This document shows positions 9,263 to 19,300 of a stretch of 64,000 nt of DNA, one piece after another (the first letter of the stretch is position 1; every line of letters begins with the position of its first letter). The DNA lies in assembly GCA_046345315.1 (NCBI GenBank), contig JBKDKA010000233.1, positions 1-64,000 of the forward strand. Direction: 5' to 3'. The notes beneath the pieces are model-generated. The model made no database searches, had not been told where the DNA came from, and worked only from the letters and a program-made list of their open reading frames with translations. A program made the translations under genes and the position numbers. The stretch comes from F1-80-MAGs062 sp046345315. GTDB lineage: Bacteria > Planctomycetota > Planctomycetia > Planctomycetales > Planctomycetaceae.

Positions 9263-11056
9263 TCACCTGATAGTCTGCAAACCGACCGGCTGCATGGCAC
9301 GCTTTAATGCATCCGGACCGACGGGAGGTTCGATCTGCCATGCAATCAGTGCTGTTCGCATGGAATGCTCGGTCACGACTTCCCGGATGAATAAGGCTTC
9401 ATGATGTTGGCGTTCCACCAGAAGCGGATCAGTGACCTTCAGCGGACTCAGTGAGTTGTTGATCACCCATGCCCAGGGTTCGATTTCCGCACGACGCAGA
9501 TCTTTCTGCAGCTGAGCCGCCTCATGCACAGGAGTTGCTTCCGGCAGTGTGACAATCAGAATGCGCGTAAAGTTCTGATCTCGCAGTCGCGGCAGAAGCT
9601 TCTCGACAGCCTCCGGCATCGCCGTCGTCTGACGGATCACTTCGCGATGATAGGCCAGCGCTGAATCCAGAAGCAGGACTGTGTGCCCAGTTGGAGCGGT
9701 ATCAAGCACAACGAATCGATCGGTACCTTCTGCCACTGCATCAGCGAAGGCACGAAAGACGGCGATCTCTTCCGTACACGGCGACCGAAGATCTTCTTCC
9801 AGCAGCGCTTTGCCGGATGCATCCAGCCCTGCACCTGCACTGGTCATGATTTCTGCGGCATACTTTGCGGTCTCTGCCGCCGGATCGATGCGACTCACAG
9901 TGAGATTCGGATAGGTTTCCCCCGCCACCGCCGCGGCAATGTGTGCGGCCGGGTCAGTCGTTGAGAGATGAACCACGAAACCTCGCTCCGCCAGACCAAC
10001 AGCCACGGCAGCCGCGACCGTTGTTTTTCCGACACCGCCTTTGCCCATGGCGAGGATCACACCATGCTTCGGAGCAGCCAGCCCATCCATCAGCGACGAA
10101 AGTGACCCCGGAAGATCATTCTGTTTCAGTGCTCCGTTGCCAACGGCTGATGAAACAGAACCTGGCGGTGCGGGCGTGGTTTGTCCAAAGCACCGCAGAG
10201 CAGCCAAACCGAGTACTCCACCGGCTGTCAAAGGAATCGATGTTCGTGGCAGAACGGTAAGGAGTTCCGGCATTTCGTCGATGGCCTTTTCTCCCCGTTT
10301 CTGCATCGCTGCAGCGAACGGATCATCTTTGGTGGATGCGTGAAACACCGCATTGATGACCAGATGTTGATTGGAGACTCCCAGAGCCTTCAGTTCACCG
10401 CACGTGCGAGCGGCCTCACGAAACGCCGTCGCTTCTGCTCTTGTGACAAGAATCAACGTGGTCACTGCCGGATCACTCAGTGCCTTCACGGTCTGTTGAT
10501 AAAGAGCCTGCTGAGCCTGCAGACCGGCCAGCGGTCCCAGACAGGAGGTTCCGGTGGTGCTGTTCTCCATGAAGCCGGACCAGGCCGAAGGCAGAGTCAG
10601 CAGCCGAAGTGTGTGCCCGGTGGGTGCCGTGTCAAAAATGACATGATCAAACTCCGCAGTTGCGACGGGATCGCCAAGAAGTTTCGAGAATTCATCGAAC
10701 GCGGCAATTTCCAGAGTACACGACCCGGAGAACTGCTCCTCCATGCTCGCGATCGCTGCAGCAGGCAGCAGAGCTCGATACGGCCCGACCATGCGTTCTC
10801 GATACTCAGCGGCGGATTTCTCCGGATCCAGATTCATCGCGAACAGGTTTGGAACGGATGGAATCGCAGTGGAATGATGCTGCAATGGCGTCCCGAGCAC
10901 CTCGTCGAGGTTCGAAGCCGGATCTGTCGACACCAGCAGAACTCGACGTCCGGAATCTGCGAGTTTCACCGCCGCGGCACACGCGACCGAGGTTTTGCCT
11001 ACTCCCCCCTTGCCCGTGAAGAACAGGTTGCGAGTGGTCTGCTTCAGAAACTCCAT
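9263..11056 (-). CDS. arsA: Arsenical pump-driving ATPase ArsA (two-domain)
   Basis: About 597 residues, starting at the ATG at 11056 that is preceded by GGGAGA at good spacing. ArsA is the soluble ATPase that energises arsenite/antimonite efflux through ArsB. Both tandem halves are intact. The first has FFTGKGGVGKTS (residue ~12), an STDPASN box and DTAPTGHTLRLL; the second has LAMGKGGVGKTT (near residue 330), STTDPAAH and DTAPTGHTVLLLD. Length matches two-domain ArsA. It follows arsD on the same strand, 223 bases downstream, with a dispersed repeat between them. No arsB, arsC or arsR lies in the window, so the pump partner must be elsewhere. Confidence 0.93.
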   Translation of the reverse strand: MEFLKQTTRNLFFTGKGGVGKTSVACAAAVKLADSGRRVLLVSTDPASNLDEVLGTPLQHHSTAIPSVPNLFAMNLDPEKSAAEYRERMVGPYRALLPAAAIASMEEQFSGSCTLEIAAFDEFSKLLGDPVATAEFDHVIFDTAPTGHTLRLLTLPSAWSGFMENSTTGTSCLGPLAGLQAQQALYQQTVKALSDPAVTTLILVTRAEATAFREAARTCGELKALGVSNQHLVINAVFHASTKDDPFAAAMQKRGEKAIDEMPELLTVLPRTSIPLTAGGVLGLAALRCFGQTTPAPPGSVSSAVGNGALKQNDLPGSLSSLMDGLAAPKHGVILAMGKGGVGKTTVAAAVAVGLAERGFVVHLSTTDPAAHIAAAVAGETYPNLTVSRIDPAAETAKYAAEIMTSAGAGLDASGKALLEEDLRSPCTEEIAVFRAFADAVAEGTDRFVVLDTAPTGHTVLLLDSALAYHREVIRQTTAMPEAVEKLLPRLRDQNFTRILIVTLPEATPVHEAAQLQKDLRRAEIEPWAWVINNSLSPLKVTDPLLVERQHHEALFIREVVTEHSMRTALIAWQIEPPVGPDALKRAMQPVGLQTIR

Positions 11057-11086
11057 GAACAATCTCCCGAATGGCGAACGGTAGAG

Positions 11087-11176
11087 CATGTTTCAAGACA
11101 GCAGCAGGCTCTCCTGCAACTGCAGTCTTGCAGACAAGATCGCGTTCGTCGGGAGCCAGTCCCGATCCTGAAACCA
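11087..11176 (+). repeat. Dispersed palindromic repeat, copy 3
   Basis: The most diverged copy: the core CGGGAGCCAGTCCCG is exact, while the outer arms (TTTCAAGAC and GATCCTGAAAC) have drifted but keep partial complementarity. It lies in the arsD-arsA spacer, so it would be transcribed in an arsDA message. Confidence 0.65.
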
Positions 11177-11279
11177 GCTGTAGTTACTGCAGTGCTGAGT
11201 TGTGGCTCCGACGACATGTGTCGCCATCGAAGAGCGGCTCGATGTGATCAGTGTCGATGTGATCAGTATTGACGGATTC

Positions 11280-11684
11280 TTAACAGCATCCTGTCGTCCC
11301 GCTGCAGCAGCCCTCGTCGGCAATCGGAAGTGATATCAGGTTCTCCGGTGCAGCGGCTGTATGCGAGTTTCCACCTGACCACATCTGCAGCATTTCCAGA
11401 GACGGATAAATGCCGCGACTGACAACGCGCCCGTCAACAACAACGACGGGCAGCACATCGGTGCCTTTTTCGGAGATCAGCAAGTGAATCTCCCGATTGT
11501 CGACGAATGCCTGAGGCTGTTGTGAGAGGTTATACCGCTCCACGGTGTGCCCGGCATTCCTGATCGTTTCGAGATCCGCAGCAAATCGGGGCAGAACAGG
11601 ATCCACGGTTGGACCGCAGATGCCCGTTGAGCAGCACATCGGGCGATCATAGATCAGGAATTGTTTCACTTTGGTATCTTTCAT
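11280..11684 (-). CDS. arsD: Arsenic metallochaperone ArsD
   Basis: A 134-residue protein matching ArsD, which carries As(III)/Sb(III) to ArsA and also represses ars operons weakly. The cysteine pair of the metalloid site and the third essential cysteine are visible in RPMCCSTGICGP (Cys17, Cys18 and Cys22). Further vicinal cysteine pairs occur at the C-terminus (EGCCSGTTGCC), as in longer ArsD proteins. The middle LPVVVVDGRVVSRGIYPS segment is characteristic of its thioredoxin-like fold. It is the first gene of an arsDA pair reading leftwards. Confidence 0.94.
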   Translation of the reverse strand: MKDTKVKQFLIYDRPMCCSTGICGPTVDPVLPRFAADLETIRNAGHTVERYNLSQQPQAFVDNREIHLLISEKGTDVLPVVVVDGRVVSRGIYPSLEMLQMWSGGNSHTAAAPENLISLPIADEGCCSGTTGCC

Positions 11685-11817
11685 GGAACGCGAATTCGAA
11701 AACGGACCCTCAGTACACGAAAGGGAGAACCCCCTGTGCGCCGGGGCACACTGTGTCCCTGAATTTCACAGCATAAACTCGGGCGTTCGTGTTTATCAGG
11801 CTCACATCAAGTGATTG

Positions 11818-11859
11818 CAACATTTGTTCCCTGATTGATGCAAGACAACATTTGATGCA
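11818..11859. promoter_or_regulatory. Direct repeats upstream of arsD (possible operator)
   Basis: About 135-175 bases upstream of the arsD start, CAACATTTG occurs twice (11818-11826 and 11846-11854) and TTGATGCA occurs twice (11835-11842 and 11852-11859). Interleaved short repeats in front of an ars pair could form a metalloregulator site. No arsR gene is present here and I cannot match the sequence to a known ArsR operator, so this is only a candidate. Confidence 0.25.
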
Positions 11860-11940
11860 GGACTCAATGTGGACGGTCAGAAGCCAGTGGAGAAAGGCAA
11901 TGGATCATGAATAGACAGTGGATCACGAAAGGAGTCATCC

Positions 11941-12564
11941 TCAGAGAATTGCGAACTGAAGACGGCGAAGTGTTTCTGCGAGCCGAATCAGGGGCAGCCC
12001 GGTGATTGCAGTGAAGTCGGAACATTCGATCTGATCGAACAATGCAATTCCGTATTCTTCGATTTTGTAGCTCCCGGCACAATCCAGAGGCTGATCGGCA
12101 TCGACGTATCGTTCCGCTTCCTCTCGCGAGAGTTTTCGCATCCGAAGTCGCGTTTCGTTGAGAAAGATATCCTTTTCATAGTGTTCCGAATCTGTCAGCG
12201 ACTCAGCCCCCGAGGAACTCCGGAGGACGCAGACGGCTGTCAGCAGTCGATGCCATTGCCCGGACATCTGCAGAATCTGTTCGATCGCATTCTCTCGTGT
12301 TCCGGGTTTGCCCAGAATCCTTCCTTCCAGATCCACGAGCTGGTCCGAACCGATGACAACGGCGTCCGAATTTCGTTTCAGGACACATTCGGCTTTTGCG
12401 AACGCCAATTGGCATGCCAGCTCATCAGACGAATGAACCGTTGCATGCCAGGAAAGCTCATCGATATCGGCCGGATCGACATCGAAAGGCACTTTCAGAC
12501 GGTTGAGCAGCATCCGGCGATACCGCGATGAGCTTGCAAGAATGAGGCGACGCGGGCTCTGCAC
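11941..12564 (-). CDS. Maf-family nucleoside triphosphate pyrophosphatase
   Basis: A 207-residue protein with the Maf fold. It opens with LILASSSRYRRMLL, the family N-terminal substrate-binding signature. VVIGSDQLVDLEGRILGKP carries the catalytic aspartate region, and CAGSYKIEEYGIALF and FTAITGLPLIRL are the conserved C-terminal blocks. Maf enzymes hydrolyse non-canonical or methylated NTPs to the monophosphate plus PPi. The ITGLPL and GSDQL variants suggest the YceF-like branch (7-methyl-GTP), but substrate preference is inference. The gene is separated from arsD by about 255 bases, so probably has its own promoter. Confidence 0.92.
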   Translation of the reverse strand: MQSPRRLILASSSRYRRMLLNRLKVPFDVDPADIDELSWHATVHSSDELACQLAFAKAECVLKRNSDAVVIGSDQLVDLEGRILGKPGTRENAIEQILQMSGQWHRLLTAVCVLRSSSGAESLTDSEHYEKDIFLNETRLRMRKLSREEAERYVDADQPLDCAGSYKIEEYGIALFDQIECSDFTAITGLPLIRLAETLRRLQFAIL

Positions 12565-12788
12565 AGAGAAATATCTCCGATTCTGTTGGATACAGCAGAT
12601 TCTGCACGTTGAGTTCGCAGACGATTTGTCTCGTGCCGGACATCAGCTAAAGTGAACTGTCGGGTGAAGTGAACCACCGAAGACGCTTGTCATCATGGCA
12701 GGTTGTCGCCAACATTTCGAGAGTTCCCGAAGACTCGTTGTGAACGCGTCTGGCCTGGGATTGGCTGAGATTCAGGAGTTGACTGCAA

Positions 12789-15700
12789 GTGAAATCGCGA
12801 TCCGTCCGTGCATCCCTGTCCGTTGCAGCAGCAACTCTGCTGGCACTTGTGCTGAACTCCAATGCGATGGCTCAGAAGGCGGCTCCTTCGCTTGAAACCG
12901 CGAAGAAGCTGATGACACTGCCGCCGCGTCCACAGAGGCCGGCCCTTCCGCCCAGCCAGCTTCCCCTGCAGTTTCTCAAGGGAGAACGCATCGGATTTCT
13001 GGGGAACTCCCTGGCAGAACGCATGAATCTGTTCGGCCATTTCGAGACGCTGCTGCATTCGCGGTTTCCTGAACATCAGCTGGTGATCAGAAACTTCGCT
13101 CGTCCGGCCGAAGATGTGGCCGTTCAGCAGCGGTCTACGGATTACACGACTCTCGATGATCCGATGGCAGCGTTCGGAGCTGACACCTATTTCTGCTTCT
13201 TTGGATTCAACGAATCATTCGCCGGAGCTGAGGGCGTTGAGGCTTTCAAGACGAACTACAGCAACTATCTCGATCAGATCGCAGCGCGATATCCTCGAGA
13301 CGACACGAAGGCACCACCGCGATTCATCCTGGTTTCACCGGCAGCGTTTGAGCCAACCGGCGATCGGCTTCTTCCTGATGGAACACAGGAAAACGAACGG
13401 CTGCAGCTGTATTCCGCAGCCACCGCAGCTGTCGCGGCGGCGCGAGGAATTGCATTTGTCGATGTGCTGGAAAAGTCACATCGGCTGATGACAGCTGAAC
13501 CTGGTATGCAGCTGACGATCAATGGTGCTCACCTGAACGATCAGGGTGATCGCGAAATCGCAAGGCTCATCGACGAACAGCTCTTCGGAACAGCTTCGTC
13601 AGCGAGCTTCGGAAGCCCACCTTATGAAAAGCTTCGGACCGCCGTTGTCGACAAGTCCTGGGTGCATCTGCAGGACTATCGGATGCTGAACGGCTGGTAT
13701 GTGTACGGCGGCCGCCGCACATTCGATACGGAGACATTCCCTCGGGAGTATCTCAAGATCCGAAAGATGGCCGAAGTGCGTGATCAGTACGTCTGGGACA
13801 TTGCTCAGGGGAAACCCGTCAGCGATCGTCCGGACGATTCAGCGACGGGAGAACTGATTGTTCCGGAAACCCGTTTTGGAGATCCACGACAGAAATACTC
13901 CGAAGCGGAAACGCTTCGCTACCTGACTCCGGAGCAGCTCGTCGAAAACACTACGGTGCCCGACGGATTCAAGATAGTTCCTTTCGCTGACGAAACAAAG
14001 TTCCCTGAACTGGCCAAGCCGGTTCAGCTGAACTTCGACAACAAAGGCCGGCTCTGGGTGGCCTGCATGCCTACCTATCCGCAGTGGAAACCAGGTGATG
14101 CACCGCCGAACGATCGACTGGTCATTCTCGAAGACACCGATCATGACGGCCATGCCGACAAGAGTGCCGTCTTCTATGACAAGCTTCATTGCCCGACCGG
14201 GTTCGAATTCTGGAACGGCGGTGTGCTGGTGATTGATCAGCCACGGCTGCTCTGGCTGAAGGACAGCGACGGTGACGACAAGGCCGACATTGTTGTTCAC
14301 CTCCTCGATGGATGGGCCACAGACGACACGCATCACACAGCGGGAGCATTCGAGTGGAGCCATGGGGGCAAACTGCACCTGCTGGAAGGAATCGCGACGA
14401 GCACTACGCTGGAAACTCCGTGGGGGCCGCATCGCAGCCAGGGTGCTGGCGGTGCGTATGTTATGGATCCACGCACTCTGAAAATCCGGCAGTTCGCTCT
14501 GCCGGGTCAGTACAACATGTGGTGTTATGTGTTCAATGGCTGGGGACAGGGAATCGTGGGTGACGGAACCACGGCCAACCATGCATGGGATACGCCGCTG
14601 TCCGGGGCTCAGCTGCGAGGCCGAACCGGGCTGAATTTCGTCTTCAATAACGAAGGCATGCGACCGGCTCTGGGCTGTGAGTTTCTCGTATCCCGCCATT
14701 TTCCGGATTCTGTCCAGCAGCAGTTCACCTACGCATGTGTCATCAACATGAACGGTCTGCCTCGCTTTACGGTCAATGATGACGGTGGTGGGTATTCCGG
14801 CGCACGAATCAAGAACGCCGACGGATCTCCGGACGATCTCATTCGATCGAGCGACAAGCACTTCCGTCCTGCTGATCCGCAGATCGGACCTGACGGAGCA
14901 CTCTGGTTTGGCGACTGGGCAAACGCGCTCATCGGGCACATGCAGTACAGTCAGCGGGATCCGAATCGAGATCACACACGCGGCCGAATCTATCGGCTGA
15001 CTTATCCGGGTCGTCCGGAAGTTTCCCCTGTGACTCAGTATGGAAAATCGATTCCGGAAATTCTTGAACAGCTTCGGAAATACGAGTGGCGTGCCCGCTA
15101 CCGTGCTCGTCGTGAACTGAGAGATCGTCCGGAAGCTGACGTCGTTCGTGAGACGGAAAAGTGGCTGGCAGGTCTGAAACCGGAAGATCCGGATTACGAT
15201 CGCCTGCGCTGCGAAGCCATGTGGGTGCTTGAATCGCATCATCGCCTGTCACGTGAAATGGTGGAAAGTATTCTCACCAACTCGAAGGCCTTCGAAGCCC
15301 GCGCCGCGGCCGCTCATGTAATCGCCGACGAACGCGATGCAATCGACGGCGCCAAAGACCTGCTGATGGCTGCAGCAAAGGATGTTCATCCTCGAGTTCG
15401 AACCGAAGCCGCACGTGGGCTGAGTTTCTACAGCGACATGGCAGCAACGAAAACGTTACTGGCCATGACAGAATCGCCAGCAGAGTACTGGTCCGACTAC
15501 ACGATTCAGCATGCACTTGCGGCGAATGAACAGGTCTGGCGAACGGATTATCTGAAGGGAACGCTGACTCAGCCGGATTCACGTGCTTCTCAGATGATTG
15601 TGCAGCTGATGGCGGCATCCAAATCGGGTGCCACGGCACTTCCGTTTCTGCAGACACTCCTGAGCCAGGAACCGAAACCAGCCGAAGAACGCAACAAGGC

Positions 15701-16151
15701 GATCACCGCACTTTCCGAACTGAAAGTGGGAGATGTGGCTCGCGGTCGCGAAGTCTTCGTCCGCAACTGCACAGCATGCCATCGTGTCGGCAATGGTGAC
15801 GGCCGCGAATACGGCCCCAACATGGCGGGGCTGGCAAAACGATCCAATCGATTCAAAATCGTTCAGTCCGTGATCGACCCGAACGCCGAAGTGGATGCAA
15901 AGTATCGATCCACACTGATCATCACGAAAGATGGTGCTCCGGTTTCCGGCCTTGTCGTGCGAGAAGGTGACAAAGACCTCGACATCTTCGACGGAAAGGC
16001 TCTCCGAACATTGGCACTGGCTGACATTGAAGAACGAGTGACTCAGCAGCAGAGCAGCATGCCGGAAGGTGCTGCTGCAACTCTGGCACCTTCGGAGTTT
16101 GTCGATCTGATCGAGTTTCTCGCTGCTCAGAACCAGGAGATTCTGAAGTAG
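12789..16151 (+). CDS. Exported SGNH hydrolase / PVC propeller / HEAT / cytochrome c fusion
   Basis: A very large exported protein (1120 residues), starting at a GTG preceded by AGGAG. A signal peptide (about 1-29) is followed by an SGNH-hydrolase-like domain (about 60-265) with FLGNSLAERM at the nucleophile position and a C-terminal GAHLNDQG block. Then comes the PVC-type propeller (about 375-780, opening YLTPEQLVENTTVPDGF), an alpha-helical HEAT-like region (about 800-975) and a terminal class I cytochrome c domain with heme motif CTACH near residue 994. Such proteins are expanded in planctomycetes and are thought to work in periplasmic oxidation or sugar degradation, though substrates are largely unknown. 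The SGNH active site has Asn before Ser instead of the usual Asp. No neighbouring DUF1549/DUF1553 partner is seen. Confidence 0.9.
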   Translation: MKSRSVRASLSVAAATLLALVLNSNAMAQKAAPSLETAKKLMTLPPRPQRPALPPSQLPLQFLKGERIGFLGNSLAERMNLFGHFETLLHSRFPEHQLVIRNFARPAEDVAVQQRSTDYTTLDDPMAAFGADTYFCFFGFNESFAGAEGVEAFKTNYSNYLDQIAARYPRDDTKAPPRFILVSPAAFEPTGDRLLPDGTQENERLQLYSAATAAVAAARGIAFVDVLEKSHRLMTAEPGMQLTINGAHLNDQGDREIARLIDEQLFGTASSASFGSPPYEKLRTAVVDKSWVHLQDYRMLNGWYVYGGRRTFDTETFPREYLKIRKMAEVRDQYVWDIAQGKPVSDRPDDSATGELIVPETRFGDPRQKYSEAETLRYLTPEQLVENTTVPDGFKIVPFADETKFPELAKPVQLNFDNKGRLWVACMPTYPQWKPGDAPPNDRLVILEDTDHDGHADKSAVFYDKLHCPTGFEFWNGGVLVIDQPRLLWLKDSDGDDKADIVVHLLDGWATDDTHHTAGAFEWSHGGKLHLLEGIATSTTLETPWGPHRSQGAGGAYVMDPRTLKIRQFALPGQYNMWCYVFNGWGQGIVGDGTTANHAWDTPLSGAQLRGRTGLNFVFNNEGMRPALGCEFLVSRHFPDSVQQQFTYACVINMNGLPRFTVNDDGGGYSGARIKNADGSPDDLIRSSDKHFRPADPQIGPDGALWFGDWANALIGHMQYSQRDPNRDHTRGRIYRLTYPGRPEVSPVTQYGKSIPEILEQLRKYEWRARYRARRELRDRPEADVVRETEKWLAGLKPEDPDYDRLRCEAMWVLESHHRLSREMVESILTNSKAFEARAAAAHVIADERDAIDGAKDLLMAAAKDVHPRVRTEAARGLSFYSDMAATKTLLAMTESPAEYWSDYTIQHALAANEQVWRTDYLKGTLTQPDSRASQMIVQLMAASKSGATALPFLQTLLSQEPKPAEERNKAITALSELKVGDVARGREVFVRNCTACHRVGNGDGREYGPNMAGLAKRSNRFKIVQSVIDPNAEVDAKYRSTLIITKDGAPVSGLVVREGDKDLDIFDGKALRTLALADIEERVTQQQSSMPEGAAATLAPSEFVDLIEFLAAQNQEILK

Positions 16152-16354
16152 AATTGCGCCTGCGGCGACGACGGAAACACGGGAATCTGGGCGACTGGGT
16201 GGAATCAGGAAGCCCACGGTTTTTCGCTCCGGAAGTCGCTCTTTCCAATATCGGCAGAATCTGCTACTTTCAGAAACAACTGCATCAGAATGCCGGTGCG
16301 CGTGTTCTGGGGGAAGTTCATTCTGATGCGTATTTAAAGCGGGAAGGGATTCCC

Positions 16355-19300
16355 ATGCAAAGTGCATTATGGAAGATCGTCACGGCGATCGGAATCGTAG
16401 GCATCGGTACGCTCGTCGTGCTGGAAGTCCATCAGAACCTCCAGCCCATGCCAGCTGGGTCCGCTTCGGGGCAGCATGTCGCAGGCGGCGCAAATGGTGA
16501 GCCCGGCACATCGGTCGATTCTCCGTTTTATTCAGCGGATTCCGCAGACGGAGAACATGCAGACCACAGTCACGGCGATGATTCGTCGCATTTCGACGAG
16601 CATTCCGCAGAGTCGCCAGCAACGGGTAAAGCACCGGATGCCAAAGCCGCCGGCGCACACGGGCTGGCTTCTGTTCCGAGCGATCTGAAGAATCCCGTTC
16701 TGACGAATGCTGCTGCGCCGGCATCTGTCGATACCAATGTTCGCGTCGAGAATCTGACGGACGATGCCGATCCGTTCGGTATTCCTGCAGCTGTTCCCGG
16801 CGGTGCCGGGCTTCCAGCAGCAGCTCCCGGCTCAGAGACATCGTCAGCATCTTCATCCAGTGTTCAGTCAGCCGCAGCGCAGAAGACTCCTGATGCCGGT
16901 GATTCAAAGAATGTGACTGTCGCCAGTTTTCAATCCGAGAATCTCTTCGGGCAGGAACAGCCTTTCGAGTCCGACAAGAATTCCCCCAGCGACAGTAACT
17001 CTGCGAACGGCGGAGGCAACGCCAACGAATCGGCAGGAACCGGGGATGCAACGATTCCATCACTTGAGGTTCCGGCAGGTGCCGGTGAGGATAACCCGTT
17101 TGGATCTGCTTTTCAGCCGGATTCGGATTCTGCAGCCGGGAAGCCGGAAACTGATGTCAACGAACCAGATCCACTCGGACCGCCTGAGAACGATCCGCGT
17201 TCGGAGACTCCGAGAGCTGTGCCAACTGGCGAAGATCTCCCTGCACTGACTCTTCCGGGTTCTGACTCGGAGCCAGCGCCGTTCGTTCCTGATGGTGCAC
17301 CGACTGAAACGCGAACACCTGCGTTTGATGACCGTAGTGCTGTTCCTCCTCGCACTGACCGAAATGACTCACGTCCTCGAACTGATGAAGGACGAGGTAA
17401 CGTTCGCGACATCGATGACCGCGGGCGTGATTCCGCTGATGAACGTTTCCCGTCGTCACCTTCCGGTTCGGGAAATACCCGTCAACCGACGGATCGCCGT
17501 GGTTCCTCCATTATGTTCTTTGGAAACGGAAACAGGAATGCTCCTTCACGCCAGCCGGAACCAGAACGTGATCGACGTCTTCCGCTGCCGGATGATTCCC
17601 TGAACCGAGATGACTCACGAAACGACGAACCATTCCGCAGAGATGAACCATCGGCCGATGAAGGGCGCGAGCGAGAGACTCCGCCGGATTTTGACGGAGA
17701 CGTCGGACGAACACCGGACCGAGGCCGCGAACCGATTCGACCGACTCCGGATCGCGACATTCCATCCGGGCGCGACACGATTGATCGGGAGAGCCGTGAT
17801 CGCCTGAGCCGTGATCGAGACGCTCGGCCGGAAGATCGCGATTTCCCGACTGACCGATCGAGAACACCCCCGTCTGACGATCGCCAGACACCGGATCGCC
17901 GTCCTGAATCATCATCGGACATGTTCGAACCGGACAACGTCCTGCAGCCTGTGGACGTGGATCGCAACGCACCGGACCGTGAGAATAATCGCCCGAGTCC
18001 GGCTGAACCTGAACCCAGTTCGCAGGTCATGCGTCCTCATCTGACTCTTCGCAAGGATGCTCCGGAAACGGCTTCTGTCGGTGTGCCTCTCGAGTATCGT
18101 ATTGAAGTGACGAACGAAGGGGGATCTCCGGCTTTTGATGTGATCGTGGAAGACGATATTCCTCGATCAGCAGACATTGATTCAACGAACCCAGAAGTCT
18201 CTGAGCTCGATCAGAAGGCAAAGAAGATGATCTGGCGGTTCGAATCGTTGAAGCCGGGCGGGAAAGAGGAAATCCGGGTGCGTTTGACGCCGCGAGGCGA
18301 AGGAACTCTGGGTGGCGTTGCGACGGTGCGATTCAAGGCTCAGGTTAAAGCGACAACTGTGGTTACTGCGCCGAAGCTGGCACTCGAGATGGATGGCCCG
18401 GGAGAAGCGAAAAGTGGCGACGAGCTCGAGTATCGCTACGTTGTTCGCAATGATGGTTCGGGGACCGCAAACGATGTCATCCTGCGAACGGTCCTGCCGG
18501 CAGGATTGAAGCATACGGAAGGAGATGATCTCGAATACGAAATCGGCACACTGAAACCTTCCGAAGAACGGACGGTAACGCTTGCTGTCGTCGCGGCAAA
18601 GCCGGGAGACTTCAAGAATATCGCCGAGGTCAGCAGTGCCGGTGATGCCATGGCGGAACGAGAAACGGACGTTCGGATCATTGGATCCCAGATCAAAGTC
18701 GAACGAATGGGTCCGGAACGACGTTACCTGAACAGCACCGCTGAGTTCATTAACATCGTTACAAATGAAACTCGCTTTCCTGCGATGAACATTGAGGTCA
18801 GGGAAGCGATCCCGGACGGCATGAAGTTCGTGTCTGCCGGCAAGGGAGGCCAGTACGATCGAAGTCAGCACATGATTGTCTGGAACATCGACCGAATTGA
18901 ACCCGATAAAGCTGTGAATCTCGACGTTCAGTTGATGCCGGAAGTCGCCGGTGAACATCAGTCGCTGGTTGAGGTGCACGAGGAACGTGGCTTCAAGTCT
19001 CACCTGACGAGAAACGTTTCCATCGAGCACATTCACAAGATTGGCGCTGACACCAGTCGACTTGACGGACCCGTGATGGTCGGGGCTCGATTCCAGTTCT
19101 CCATTACGATCGAGAATCAGGGGACGGCTGATGCCACCGGTGTGTCGTTGCGAGTCAATGTCCCTGAAGAGATTCGGATTCTTGAAGGCGGCAGCGTCGA
19201 GGGAAACATCGTTGCCAAACGCCTGAAAGAGGGGAACGGTATTGTGTTCGATACCGTCGCAAAGATTGAACCGAAGCAGAAAAAGGTATTCCGACTGGTG

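Noticed and set aside
13839..15242. 467-codon minus-strand frame opposite the PVC cytochrome gene
   Set aside because: The plus strand here clearly encodes the propeller domain; the antisense frame is a codon-bias artefact.
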